The notes under the pieces are model-generated. The model ran no database searches. It was not told the DNA's origin and saw nothing but the letters and a program-made list of their open reading frames with translations. The translations under genes and the position numbers were made by a program. Shown here piece after piece: positions 25,549 to 35,643 of a DNA stretch of 64,000 nucleotides; within the stretch, counting starts at the first letter, position 1; every line of letters begins with the position of its first letter. Source of the DNA: CAIWHR01 sp963816925 (GTDB taxonomy: Bacteria; Pseudomonadota; Gammaproteobacteria; Burkholderiales; Casimicrobiaceae); NCBI GenBank assembly GCA_963816925.1, contig CAWFMY010000009.1, positions 186,001-250,000 on the forward strand. Direction: 5' to 3'.

Positions 25549-26331
25549 TCACGCCATGATGTTGACGCCACCGTCCACGTACAGCGTCTCGCCGGACAGC
25601 CGGCGCGCGTAGGGCGTGGCAAGGTACGCGCACGTGAATCCGACGTCCATGATGTCGACCAGCTCGCCGATCGGCGCGCGCTGCTCGACTTCAGTCAGCA
25701 ATAGATCGAAGTCCTTGAGCCCCGACGCCGCGCGCGTCTTGAGCGGCCCGGGCGAGATCGCGTGCACACGAATGCCCTTGGCACCGAGCTCGTACGCGAG
25801 GTAGCGGCAACAGGCTTCGAGCGCCGCCTTCACCGGACCCATGACGCTGTAGGTCGGAATCACCTTGGCCGCACCGTGATAGCTCATCGCGAACATCGTG
25901 CCGCCGTTCGTCATCAGGGGCGCCGCGAGCCGCGCCATGCGCACGAAGGAGTGGCACGACACGTCCATGGCCTTCGCGAAGCCCGCTGCCGAGCAGTTGA
26001 GAAGACCGCCCTGCAGGTCTTCCTTCGGCGCGAAGGCGATCGAGTGCACGAGGATGTCGAGCCGACCCCAATGCTTTCCAATCGCGTCGAAGACCGCATC
26101 CAGCTCGCCTTCGACGCTTACGTCGAGCGGGAGGATCAACGGGGCGTCGAGCGCACGCGCCAGCGGCTCGACGTACGGACGCGCCTTCTGATTCAAATAG
26201 GTGATCGCGAGATCGGCGCCGAGCTCGCGAAACGCCTTGGCGCAGCCGTACGCGATCGAATGCTCATTCGCGACGCCGACGACGAGCGCCTTCGCGCCCT
26301 TCAGCACCGGGCGGGGGATGTCTACGGTCAT
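25549..26331 (-). CDS. fabI: Enoyl-[acyl-carrier-protein] reductase FabI
   Basis: An NADH-dependent enzyme that reduces enoyl-ACP in the last step of fatty-acid elongation. The 260 residues show the FabI-type nucleotide site (GVANEHSIAYGCAKA), HSIAFAPK and the catalytic Tyr-x6-Lys in TYSVMGPVKAALEA, ending LYVDGGVNIMA. It is 13 bp downstream of ackA. A fabI beside pta-ackA is seen in other beta-proteobacterial energy-metabolism clusters; it may be a second, condition-specific copy and not the housekeeping one, but this cannot be judged from the window. Confidence 0.92.
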   Translation of the reverse strand: MTVDIPRPVLKGAKALVVGVANEHSIAYGCAKAFRELGADLAITYLNQKARPYVEPLARALDAPLILPLDVSVEGELDAVFDAIGKHWGRLDILVHSIAFAPKEDLQGGLLNCSAAGFAKAMDVSCHSFVRMARLAAPLMTNGGTMFAMSYHGAAKVIPTYSVMGPVKAALEACCRYLAYELGAKGIRVHAISPGPLKTRAASGLKDFDLLLTEVEQRAPIGELVDIMDVGFTCAYLATPYARRLSGETLYVDGGVNIMA

Positions 26332-26344
26332 GACAGGTTTCCGT

Positions 26345-27523
26345 TCAATGTCCGGCGAGCACGCGACGCGTGTGCCGGGCGATCATCAACTCTTCGTTGG
26401 TCGGGACGACCCACGCGGAGGCGCGGCTCTCCGCGGTGCTGATGCGCGGACCATTGCGATCGTTGGCATCCGTATCAAGCAGGACACCCAGCCACGCCGC
26501 GTCGCGGCATATCCGCTCGCGCAGTGCGCGGTCGTTCTCGCCGATTCCCGCGGTGAACACGATCGCGTCGAGTCCGCCAAGCGCCGCCGCGAGGGAGCCG
26601 AGTTCGCGCCCGATCCGGTAGACGAAGAGATCAATCGCCGCCTTTGCCGCCGGCTCCCCGCTCGCTTCCAGCGTTCGCATGTCGCTCGAGATGCCCGACA
26701 CACCGAGCAGACCGGACTGCTGGTAAATCAGCTTCTCGATCGCGCGCGCATCCATCTTGAGCTCGTCCATCAGGTAGAGCACGACGCCCGGGTCGAGGCT
26801 GCCGCAGCGGGTGCCCATCGGAAGGCCGTCGACCGCCGTGAAGCCCATCGTGCTCGCAACGCTCTTGCCGTCTGCGATCGCGCACATGCTGGCGCCGTTG
26901 CCGAGGTGCAGCACGACGACCTTGCCTGACGCCGGCACGCCGTATTGCGGCATCGCCTGCGCAACGTATTCGTAGGACAGGCCATGGAAGCCATAGCGGC
27001 GCACGCCGCGATCGGTGATCGATTTCGGCAACGCGAACGCCTGGGCAACCGCCGGTTGGCGACGATGGAACGCCGTATCGAAACAGGCGACCTGCGGCAG
27101 CGTCGGTGCGCTCGCGAGCAGCGCGCGGATCGGCGCGAGGTTGTGCGGCTGGTGCAGGGGCGCGAGCGGTACGTATTTCTCCAGTGCCGAGAGCACCGCC
27201 GCATCGACGCGGACCGGCTCGGCATACTCGAGACCGCCGTGGACGACGCGATGCCCCACGGCGACGAGGCGGTGCTTCGCAAAGTCGCTGCGCAGGAATG
27301 CGACGAGGTGCTCGAGCGCGCCGTCGTGCCCGAGCTTCGTGCCCTCGCCCCACGTCCGTTCATTCAGGGTTTGGCCGGCCGCGTCCTTCGCGACGAAGCG
27401 CGGCGCAGTGTAGAGCCCCTCGGCCTGCCCGCGCGCGACGAGCGTGAGCTCGCCGTCGGCAGCAGCGAACAGCGAGAACTTGAGGCTCGACGAGCCAGCG
27501 TTGACGACGGCGATCGCATCCAT
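26345..27523 (-). CDS. ackA: Acetate kinase AckA
   Basis: It converts acetyl phosphate and ADP to acetate and ATP, the substrate-level phosphorylation step of acetate fermentation. The 392-residue protein starts at the ATG at 27523 (MDAIAVVNAGSSSLKFSLF, containing the N-terminal acetokinase signature). It also shows GHRVVHGG, CFDTAFH, YGFHGLSYEYV, HLGNGASM and FTAGIGEND. It lies 4 bp after the phosphotransacetylase gene, so Pta and AckA are made together. Confidence 0.95.
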   Translation of the reverse strand: MDAIAVVNAGSSSLKFSLFAAADGELTLVARGQAEGLYTAPRFVAKDAAGQTLNERTWGEGTKLGHDGALEHLVAFLRSDFAKHRLVAVGHRVVHGGLEYAEPVRVDAAVLSALEKYVPLAPLHQPHNLAPIRALLASAPTLPQVACFDTAFHRRQPAVAQAFALPKSITDRGVRRYGFHGLSYEYVAQAMPQYGVPASGKVVVLHLGNGASMCAIADGKSVASTMGFTAVDGLPMGTRCGSLDPGVVLYLMDELKMDARAIEKLIYQQSGLLGVSGISSDMRTLEASGEPAAKAAIDLFVYRIGRELGSLAAALGGLDAIVFTAGIGENDRALRERICRDAAWLGVLLDTDANDRNGPRISTAESRASAWVVPTNEELMIARHTRRVLAGH

Positions 27524-27527
27524 CAGA

Positions 27528-28470
27528 TCAGGCGACAGCCTTGGTCCCGGCGTCGCGCTTGGCCTTCGCGACGAGCGCCGCGACCGCGCACGACGCAAGG
27601 CGCGTCGTCACCGAATCCGCGCGACTCGTCAGGATGATCGGCACGCGTGCGCCGAGCACGATGCCGGCGGCATCGGCGTCCGCGAGGAACGACAGACTCT
27701 TCGCGAGCATGTTGCCCGCCTCGAGATCAGGGACGACCAGGACGTTGGCGCGTCCGGCGACCAACGAATCGATCTTCTTGATCTCGGCGGATTCGAGGCT
27801 GATCGCGTTGTCGAGCGCGAGCGGGCCGTCGAGGATCGCGCCGGTGATCTGCTTGCGGTCCGCCATCTTGCACAGGGCCGCGGCTTCGACGGTCGACGGC
27901 ACCTTCGGGTTGACGGTCTCCATCGCCGACAGGATCGCGACCCGCACTTCGGGAAACTGCAGCGCGTGCGCGAGGTCGATCGCATTCTGGATGATGTCGA
28001 CTTTGGTCTTCCATCGTCGGCGCGATGTTGACGGCCGCGTCGGTGACGATGAGTGTCTCCGCGTACGTCGGCACGTCCATGACGAAGCAATGGCTGACGC
28101 GACGGGCGGTGCGCAGACCGGTGTCGCGCTTCACGACCTCGCCCATCAATTCGTCGGTATGAAGGCTCCCCTTCATCAGCGCTTCCGCCCTGCCCTCGCG
28201 CACCAGCGCGACCGCGCGCTCGGCCGATTCCTGACTGTGCGCGGTGTCGACGATCGGAAGTCCCGCGATGTCGATGGCAAACTCCTTCGCGATCGCCTCG
28301 ATCCGCGCGCGCGGGCCGACCAGGATCGGCGCGATCAGGCCGAGCTTCGCCGCGTCGACCGCGCCGCGCAGGGAACTCTCGTCACAGGGGTGCGCGACGG
28401 CAGTCGGAGTGGGCGCCAGCGCCTTGCAGGCATCGATGAGACGCTGGTATTTCGTGTGTTGCCGTTCCAT
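27528..28470 (-). CDS. Phosphate acetyl/butyryltransferase (Pta/Ptb family), one frame break
   Basis: An enzyme of the PTA_PTB family that would form acetyl phosphate from acetyl-CoA for the adjacent acetate kinase. About 313 residues: it opens YQRLIDACKALAPTPTAVAHPC, has the CoA/phosphate-binding EALMKGSLHTDELM, and ends with GPLALDNAISLESAE, VLVVPDLEAGNMLAKSL and AGIVLGARVPIILTSRAD. One extra C near 28004, between MED and KVDIIQNAIDLAHAL, breaks the frame. The length and the AVAHPC start resemble phosphate butyryltransferases and the C-terminal domain of bifunctional enoyl-CoA hydratase/Pta proteins, so the acyl preference is open. Confidence 0.88.
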
Positions 28471-28494
28471 TCACGGACTCCCTGATTGCGTGCG

Positions 28495-30085
28495 CTACTT
28501 GAAGAATGCGGGGACGATGTCCACGAACAGGATCTTCACGATCGTCATGCCTGGAAAGATCATGGCATAGCCAAGGTCGGGCCGGTCGGTCGGCGCGAGC
28601 TTGTTCGAGTAGGCGAGAATCGCCGGATTTCCGCACGCGCCGGCGACGATGCCTGCCACTTCGTCGTACGGCATCCGGAAGACGAAGAGGCCGAGGATCA
28701 GGATTGGCACGACGAGCGCGACCAGCACGACCGCACCAAGGCCCAGCATCATGAAACCTGTATCGGTGACCGTCGCGGCAAACTTGGGACCGGACGACAT
28801 CCCGACCTGAGCCAGAAACAGCGTGAGCCCCAGGTTGCGGATCACGAGGTTGGCGGAAAGCGGGATCGTCCAGTTCATGCCTCCCGTGCGGCGCAGGTTG
28901 CCGAGGATGAGCGCCATGATCAGCACGCCCGACAGCCCTACCGAGATCTTGCCGATCATGGGCAGCGGAATCTGGATCGCGCCGATGAGGAAGCCAAGCG
29001 CCATGCCGATGCCGATCGAGATGTAGCTGAACTCGGCGGTGCCCTTGATCGAGTCGCCGAAGTACTTGCGCATCGCCGCGAAATCGTCGCGATGGGCGAG
29101 CACGCCGACCCGGTCGCCGAACTCGAGCACGAGATCGGGGCGTGGCAGGATGTCGGCGTCGCCGCGGCGCACCTGGACAAGAATGGACGCCTTGTCTCCC
29201 GGCAGATCGAGATCGCCGAGCGCCCTCCCCACCACGGCCGGACGCGATGCAAACAGGCGGAGATAGTCCAAGTCGCGGCGGTCTTTGAGCAAGCGACCGG
29301 GCGCGGGCTCGCCGAGCAGCTTGCTTGCCTGCGCGAGCGCTTCCTTGGAGGGAGCGGCGGCGAGCAGGACATCGTTTTCGGAGACAATGGAATTGGGCGA
29401 GGCCGGCTCGTTGCGGCTCTCGCGGCGCAGGGCGACGATCAGCACGCCGGCAGGTAACGCAGCCGTCATCTCACCGAGCGTCTTCCCGAAAAATTCCGGG
29501 TTGTGCAGCGCGATTTCGAGCATTTCGAGACCGGTGGACGTCGGCACCTCGATCTTCGGTTTCAGGATCATGAACGCGATGTAGAGGAACAGGATCGGCC
29601 CGGCCACGCCGAACGGATAGGACACCGAATAGCCGACCGCCGGGTCGTCGTTGCCGAGCGTCGCGATGGCCGCCTGCAGCGTCGGCGTGCTGGTCCCCGA
29701 TCCCGCGAACAACCCCAGCGCGTGCCCGAGGTTCAAGTTCATCGCCTTCACGAACACGCAGGCTCACCGCGCCGGCCACCAGCACGCCGATCAACGCGAT
29801 CAGGTTCGCCCTGATACCGGCGGGGCTGGTCAGACCGATGAAGAATTGCTTGCCGTACTGAACGCCCACGCCATAGAGGAAGAGCGCCAGACCGAGCGTT
29901 CCGACCATCGGCGCCGGCACCGATTTCGGCGCGAACCAGCCCATCGCCAGCGCGACGAAGAGCACCGCGCCGACGCCCAGGGAAAATCCCTTGATGTTGA
30001 TTTCTCCCACCAGGTAGCCGATGGCGATCGTCAGGAACAGCGCCATCATCGGCTGCTGCGAGAGCAGGTTCTGGATCATTTCCAC
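28495..30085 (-). CDS. AspT/YidE-type transporter with TrkA-C domains, one frame break
   Basis: An inner-membrane protein of the aspartate:alanine exchanger (AAEx) family, about 529 residues. Two blocks of roughly five to six membrane segments (MMALFLTIAIGYLVGEINIKG; GMALGFLIGAIQIPLPM) enclose a cytosolic region with two RCK-C/TrkA-C modules (SENDVLLAAAPSKEALAQA; DLVLEFGDRVGVLAHRDDF). The second block has the family motif ACGNPAILAYSNKL. One extra base near 29760 separates GAVSL from VFVKAMNLNLGHALGLFAGSG. In lactic bacteria AspT exchanges aspartate for alanine and generates proton-motive force; the position here between pflA and pta suggests export of a fermentation acid, which is inference. 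Confidence 0.85.
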
Positions 30086-30109
30086 GTCGTCTTCGCCGGA
30101 TGGATTTTT

Positions 30110-30964
30110 TTAGCGCGCGTTGCAACCCGCTTCGCGAAATTGCCCCAGCACCCGTTGCACGAGTTCCGCGGGCGCCGGCGGCGTATCGACGAGCTGATAG
30201 TCCATCCCGAGCGCCTTCCATTTGAAGGAACCAAGCTGGTGGAAGGGGAGCACTTCCACCCATTCGACGTTCTTCATCGGCGCGACGAACTTCGCGACGC
30301 CCTCGACATTGGCCGGATCGTCGGTCAACCCCGGCACGAGCGTGTACCGGACCCACACGGGTTTGCCCATCGCCGCCAGCCGCTCGGCGAATCGCAACGT
30401 TGGCGCGAGCTCCTGCCGGGTCACGCGGCGATAGGTTTCCGGGTCCCCCGACTTGATGTCGAGGATGACGAGATCGAGATTCTTCAAATACTCGTCGGTC
30501 GCGCGCTCGCCGAGAAAGCCGGAGGTTTCGATCGCGGTGTGGAGGCCAAGCGACTTGGCCGCGCCCAGGATGCGTCGCGAAAACGCCGCCTGCACGAGCG
30601 GCTCGCCGCCGGAGATGGTCAGCCCACCCTTCATCGCGCGCAACGCGGGGGCGAAGTGACCGAGCCGGGTGACGACCTGTTCGAGCGAAATCCGCACGCC
30701 ATGCTTCAGCTTCCACGTGTCGGGGTTGTGGCAGTACTGGCAGCGCAGCGTGCATCCGGAAAGGAAGAGCGTGATGCGCACGCCGGGCCCGTCCAGGTGC
30801 GAGCCGGTCTCGTACGAGTGCGCGTAGCCGAACGCGCCGTCGCCTTCGCTGTAGTTCTCGGCCTCCGGCGCGTCCGGCGAGAGATCATGCCGCAGATCGT
30901 AACGACTGCCCTCCGGAAGTTCGGCCGCCGCAACGGCCGCAATGTCGGGCGTGGGGATCGTCAT
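30110..30964 (-). CDS. pflA: Pyruvate formate-lyase activating enzyme PflA
   Basis: A radical-SAM enzyme that installs the glycyl radical on PflB under anaerobic conditions. The cluster-binding motif is SGCTLRCQYCHNPDTW (CxxxCxxC), followed by GLTISGGEPLVQ, HTAIETSGFL and LVILDIKSGDPETYRRVT. At 284 residues it is longer than the E. coli enzyme (246), because about 50 acidic residues precede the usual GSHLDGPGVR start. Its ATG lies 1 bp after the pflB stop, so the two are tightly coupled. Confidence 0.93.
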   Translation of the reverse strand: MTIPTPDIAAVAAAELPEGSRYDLRHDLSPDAPEAENYSEGDGAFGYAHSYETGSHLDGPGVRITLFLSGCTLRCQYCHNPDTWKLKHGVRISLEQVVTRLGHFAPALRAMKGGLTISGGEPLVQAAFSRRILGAAKSLGLHTAIETSGFLGERATDEYLKNLDLVILDIKSGDPETYRRVTRQELAPTLRFAERLAAMGKPVWVRYTLVPGLTDDPANVEGVAKFVAPMKNVEWVEVLPFHQLGSFKWKALGMDYQLVDTPPAPAELVQRVLGQFREAGCNAR

Positions 30965-30965
30965 C

Positions 30966-33217
30966 TCAGATCTTCCCGTGGAAGAACGTGCGGCTGACGA
31001 CGTCCTGCTGCTGCTCGCGCGTGAGGCGGATGAAGTTCACCGCGTATCCCGATACCCTGATCGTGAGTTGCGGGTACTTGTCCGGGTGGTCCATCGCATC
31101 GAGCAGCGTCTCCTTGCTCAGGACGTTGAGGTTGACGTGGAACCCGCCCTGCCCGAAGTACATGTCCAGCGCGTCGACGGCGCGCCCGACCGCCGCCTCG
31201 TTGCCCTGCCGGTTATCCGACGGGACCACCGAGAGCGTGTAGCTGATGCCGTCCTGCGCATCGTCGAACGGCAGGCGAGCGACCGAAAGGCACGACGCCA
31301 GCCAGCCGTGCGAGTCGCGGCCATGCATCGGGTTGGCGCCCGGGCCGAACGGTTCGCCCTTGCGGCGGCCGTCGGGCGTGTTGCCCGTGCCCTTGCCGTA
31401 GACGACGTTGGAGGTGATCGTCAGTACCGACTGCGTGTGGATCGCGCCGCGGTAGGTCGGGTGCATGCGCAGGTAGTCCATGAAGCGCTTCACCAGATCG
31501 GCGGCGATGTCGTCCACGCGCGGGTCGTTGTTGCCGAACATCGGGAACTCGCCCGTCGTCTCGTAGTCGGTGATGAGGCCATTGTCGCCGCGAATGGGCT
31601 TTCACCTTCGCGTACTTGATCGCCGACAGGCTGTCGGCGACGACCGACAGGCCGGCGATGCCGAAGGCCATGGTCCGCACGATGTCGCGATCGTGCAGCG
31701 CCATCATCAGCCGCTCGTAGTTGTAGCGGTCGTGCGCGTAGTGGATGCAGTTCATCGCGTGGACGTAGGTCCGCGCGAGCCAGTCCATCATGTCGTCAGA
31801 ACTTCGCCATCACGTCGTCGTAGTCGAGGACGTCCCCGGCCACCGGGCGAAAGGCCGGCCCGACCTGGACACCGCTCACTTCGTCGCGGCCGCCATTGAT
31901 CGCGTAGAGCAGGCACTTGGCGAGGTTGACCCGCGCGCCGAAGTACTGCATCTGCTTGCCCAGGCGCATCGCCGAGACGCAACACGCGATGCCGTAATCG
32001 TCACCGAACTGTGGCAGCATCAGGTCGTCGTTCTCGTACTGGAGCGCCGACGTCGCCTGACTCACCGCAATGCAGTATCGCTTGAAGGGCTCCGGCAGGT
32101 TCTTCGACCATAGAATGGACATGTTGGGCTCGGGCGCCGGCCCGAGGTTGGTGAGGGTCTGCAGCGTGCGGAAGCTCGTGCGCGTGACCAGCGTGCGCCC
32201 GTCGAGCGCCATGCCGCCGATGCTCTCGGTCGCCCAGTATGGATCCCCAGAAAACAGTGCGTCGTATTCGGGCGTGCGCATGAAGCGGACGATGCGCAAC
32301 TTGATCACGAGCTGGTCGATGAGTTCCTGCGCCTCGGCCTCGGTCAGCGTTTTCTCGGCGAGATCGCGCTCGATGTAGATGTCGAGGAAGGTCGAGACGC
32401 GCCCCACCGACATGGCGGCGCCGTTCATCTCCTTGATCGCGCCGAGGTAGCCGAAATACGTCCACTGCACGGCCTCCTGGGCATTCGCCGCCGGCCGGCC
32501 GATGTCGCAGTCGTAGGTCGCCGCCATCGTCTTGAGATCGGCGAGCGCGCGCAGCTGCTCGGCCATCTCCTCGCGCAGCCGCATCACGTCTTCCGTCGGC
32601 CAGCGCGCGTCGATCTGGGCGCGCTCGACTTTTTTCTCCTCGATCAGGCGGTCCACGCCGTAGAGCGCGACGCGCCGATAGTCGCCGATGATGCGGCCGC
32701 GGCCATAGGCGTCCGGCAGCCCGGTGATGATGTGGGAGCGCCGGCATGCGCGGATCTCCGGTGTGTACAGATCGAAGACCGCCGCGTTGTGCGTCTTGCG
32801 GTACTTGGTGAAGGTTTCGCGCACCGCGGGGTCGGCTTCGCGCCCGATCGCCTTGAGGCCGTTCTCGATCATGCCCCAGCCGCCGGTGGGCATGATGGCG
32901 CGGCGGAAGGGTTGGTCGGTCTGCAGCCCGACGATCACCTCATTGGCGCGGTCGATGTAGCCCGGACCGTGCGACGTCAGCGACGAGGGTGTCGTGACAT
33001 CGACGTCGAGCACGCCCTTCTTGGCTTCTTCGCGGAAGAACGGCTGGAGTTTTGCCCAGACCGCCTGCGTGCGCTTGGTCGGCTCGGCAAGGAATTCTGG
33101 CCCGTCAACATACGGCGTCACGTTCGACACGATGAAATCGCGGACGTTGATCTCGCGCTGCCATTCCGTTCCCGAAAAATTGCGCCATGCCTGCGGTTGC
33201 TTTGTCTGTTGCAACAT
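30966..33217 (-). CDS. pflB: Formate C-acetyltransferase (pyruvate formate-lyase) PflB, two frame breaks
   Basis: A glycyl-radical enzyme converting pyruvate and CoA to acetyl-CoA and formate without oxygen. The active-site pair Cys412-Cys413 is in IACCVSAMRLGKQMQY, and the radical Gly is in RVSGYAVNF (about residue 723 of 749). Other landmarks are TSHGPGYID, HNAAVFDLYTPEIRACRRSHIITGLPDAYGRGR and GNTPDGRRKGEPFGPGANPMHGRD. An extra T near 31799 and an extra A near 31602 split it into three frames. The ATG at 33217 (MLQQTKQPQAW) is chosen because GGAGGAC lies 7 bases upstream; a TTG at 33232 overlaps that site. Corrected length 749, against 760 in E. coli. Confidence 0.95.
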
Positions 33218-33241
33218 TGTCAAGTCCTCCAATGCTTCCCG

Positions 33242-35614
33242 TCAGGCACTCTTGCGCCCGCTGGTGCGTCGCTTGACCGGCGGCTTGCGCGCAACTTTGC
33301 GCACCGGCGCACGGCCTCTGGTCCGCGCCGGTTTTACCTTCAGCGCGGTGCCGATGTTCTCGATCATCGACAGCTGCTCCGTAGTCGGCTCGAACCGCCG
33401 CATCCGCTCGTCGGCGAGCAGCCGCCGGACCAGCGTCACCAGCCGCTCGCGATCGCCGGGCTTCGAGAGGAGCTTGGGCAGCGTCGCGATCGCCTTCTCG
33501 GGTTCGTAGCGGACGATGATGTCCTGCTCGCCGCGGATGCGCCGCCATTCGTCGGGGGCCAAGTCGGGAAGCAGGTCGCGGTATTCGGCGGCGAGTTCCT
33601 GCTTCAGCGCGAGTCGCGAAAGCGGCAACGGCGCGCCGCGCCGCGCCAGCAGCGAGCCGACGCGCGCCAGCGCTTCTGAAAATCCGCCCTCGGCGATCGA
33701 TGCCAGCGCCTCCTTGACGAACGGCAGCTCGCGCGGCTCGATCATGCCTTCCGCCGCACTACCCTTGGCCTCCCACTTGTCGGCGAGATAGAGCGAGAAC
33801 ACGTTGCCGTACGTCTGGAAGAACGCCGCCTCGCTGTTCGCGTCGCGGATCTCGCGGTAGAAGTCGAGTGACGCGCTGACGGCGTCGGACATCATGTTCT
33901 GGATCTTGATGCCGGGATTGTCCCGCCCAGCCGGCTGGCGCTGCGCCTTGACCGCCTGCGCCGCCGGACCGAGCCACGCGAGCCATGGGTTCAGGTCCGA
34001 GAACGCCCAGCGCTGGACGCGCAGCGTATGGAACTGCCGCGACAGCTTCGCACTGACTTCGTTGCCCATCGACTGGACGAACGGTTGCGCGAAGAGCTCG
34101 TACGCACGCTGGTTGAATTCTGAGATTGCGGCAACGGCCTCGAACGGCTTCTCGTCGGCGCGCTCAAGGCGATTCAGCTGCTTGACGATGTCCTCGAGTC
34201 GGCGTTCGTGAAATTCGACCTCGTATCCGACTCTGCCGTCACGCCCCTTGACCTCCTTGATCTGCATTCCGTACAGCCCGGGCGGCAGTGACTCGACCGA
34301 CTTCAGCACTTCGACGATCTGCGCATGTTCCTTCTTCGCGACCTTGCCGGAGACGAAGATGCCGAGGTGACCGACGTCCTGGTGCAGCAGCCCCACGATC
34401 ACCTGGCCGCGGGCCTTGATTTCTTCGGTCGAGCCGTAGACGTCGGCGACCCAGTTGAATGCTTGCTGTGGCGGCGTGATGTTGTCGCCCATCGACGCGA
34501 ACAGGATGATCGGCGCCTTGATGTCGCGCAGATCGAAGGCCTTGCCGCCCGTCGCCTTAGTGCCGGTCCAGAGCTTGTTGCCGACGAAAAGGTTGCGGGT
34601 GATCCATTCGATCTCCTCGCGGTTCATCAGGTAGAAACCGCCCCACCAGCGCTCGAACTCGAGGAAGCGCGGCGGTTCGGTGTCGATTTTCGTGAACAGG
34701 TTGTAGTACTTGTCCCAGAACGTGTTGGCCGGATTGAGGTTCTCGAAATTCTCGACCAGATAGGCGCCGTCGAAGATACCGTTGCCCATGTCGGCAGCGA
34801 ACGACGACAGCCAGGTGCCGCCCAGCATGCCGCCCGCGTAGCGCATCGGATTGTCGCCGGCGCCCTCCTGGAACGCGCCGCCCCAGTACGACATCGGCGC
34901 ACCGTTGATGACGATTGGACCAGTGTCTTCCGGATCGGCCGCAGCGAGCATCATCGCCGCCCAGCCGCCCTGGCAATTGCCGACGATCACGGGCTTCGCG
35001 CTCGCCGGATGCAGCGCGCGCACCTTCTTCACGAACTGCTGCTCGGCGTCGCAGACATCGAGCAGTGTCTGGCCCGGCTCTGGATCACGAAAGAAGATCA
35101 CGAAGTAGACCGGGTGCCCCTCGCGCAAGGCGACCCCCACCTGCGAATCGTCCTTGAACCCGCCGATGCCCGGACCGTGTCCGGCGCGCGGATCGATGAT
35201 TACATAGGGGCGAAGCTTGGGATCGATCTTCACCCCTTCGGGAGGGACGATCCGCACCAGCGCGTAGTTGACGGGCCGCGCAAGCTCACGCCCGTCGACA
35301 ACTGTTTCGTAGGCAAAGTGCAAGACCGGCGGCAATCCTTGCTGGTTGTGTTCGACGAAGCTGTTGCCGCGCTCGCGCAGCGTGTCCCAGAACAGGATCG
35401 AGCGCTGCGCAAAATCGGTGGCGTACTGGCACCACTGCGACCAGGCTTCGTTGGGAGCGACCGGTTTTGCGGTGAGGCCCGCCGCGCATTCGGAATAGGC
35501 CGCGGAAAGGCGTTCGGTGAAGTGTTCCTGCGCGAGCTTTGTCCGCTTCTTGTGCAGCTGCGCGACTTTCGTGGATATGTCGAAGGTTCTTGCGATTTGC
35601 TTGGTTGCGTCCAT
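33242..35614 (-). CDS. DUF3141 protein, PHA-synthase-like alpha/beta hydrolase
   Basis: An intact 790-residue cytoplasmic protein of the DUF3141 family. The N-terminal half has an alpha/beta-hydrolase core with the nucleophile elbow VGNCQGGW (Cys214), similar to the G-x-C-x-G-G box of PhaC; PYVIIDPRAGHGPGIGGFK and LFASMGDNITPPQQ provide family text and the likely acid loop. The C-terminal half is helical and ends in a lysine/arginine-rich tail (RKVARKPPVKRR), which could bind nucleic acid or polyanions. Members are sometimes labelled 3-hydroxyalkanoate synthetases, but the activity is unproven. It heads the pflB-pflA-pta-ackA gene train, which suggests a role in anaerobic carbon or energy handling. 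Confidence 0.88.
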   Translation of the reverse strand: MDATKQIARTFDISTKVAQLHKKRTKLAQEHFTERLSAAYSECAAGLTAKPVAPNEAWSQWCQYATDFAQRSILFWDTLRERGNSFVEHNQQGLPPVLHFAYETVVDGRELARPVNYALVRIVPPEGVKIDPKLRPYVIIDPRAGHGPGIGGFKDDSQVGVALREGHPVYFVIFFRDPEPGQTLLDVCDAEQQFVKKVRALHPASAKPVIVGNCQGGWAAMMLAAADPEDTGPIVINGAPMSYWGGAFQEGAGDNPMRYAGGMLGGTWLSSFAADMGNGIFDGAYLVENFENLNPANTFWDKYYNLFTKIDTEPPRFLEFERWWGGFYLMNREEIEWITRNLFVGNKLWTGTKATGGKAFDLRDIKAPIILFASMGDNITPPQQAFNWVADVYGSTEEIKARGQVIVGLLHQDVGHLGIFVSGKVAKKEHAQIVEVLKSVESLPPGLYGMQIKEVKGRDGRVGYEVEFHERRLEDIVKQLNRLERADEKPFEAVAAISEFNQRAYELFAQPFVQSMGNEVSAKLSRQFHTLRVQRWAFSDLNPWLAWLGPAAQAVKAQRQPAGRDNPGIKIQNMMSDAVSASLDFYREIRDANSEAAFFQTYGNVFSLYLADKWEAKGSAAEGMIEPRELPFVKEALASIAEGGFSEALARVGSLLARRGAPLPLSRLALKQELAAEYRDLLPDLAPDEWRRIRGEQDIIVRYEPEKAIATLPKLLSKPGDRERLVTLVRRLLADERMRRFEPTTEQLSMIENIGTALKVKPARTRGRAPVRKVARKPPVKRRTSGRKSA

Positions 35615-35643
35615 GGTTACACCAGTTCCGGCTATCGAGATCG

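Noticed and set aside
30105..30118. T-run before the pflA stop as an intrinsic terminator
   Set aside because: A homopolymer is present on the plus strand, but no G/C-rich stem precedes it in either direction, and the genes on both sides read through as one operon.
33218..33232. TTG start for pflB at 33232
   Set aside because: That codon is part of the Shine-Dalgarno region (TTGGAGGAC) serving the ATG at 33217.
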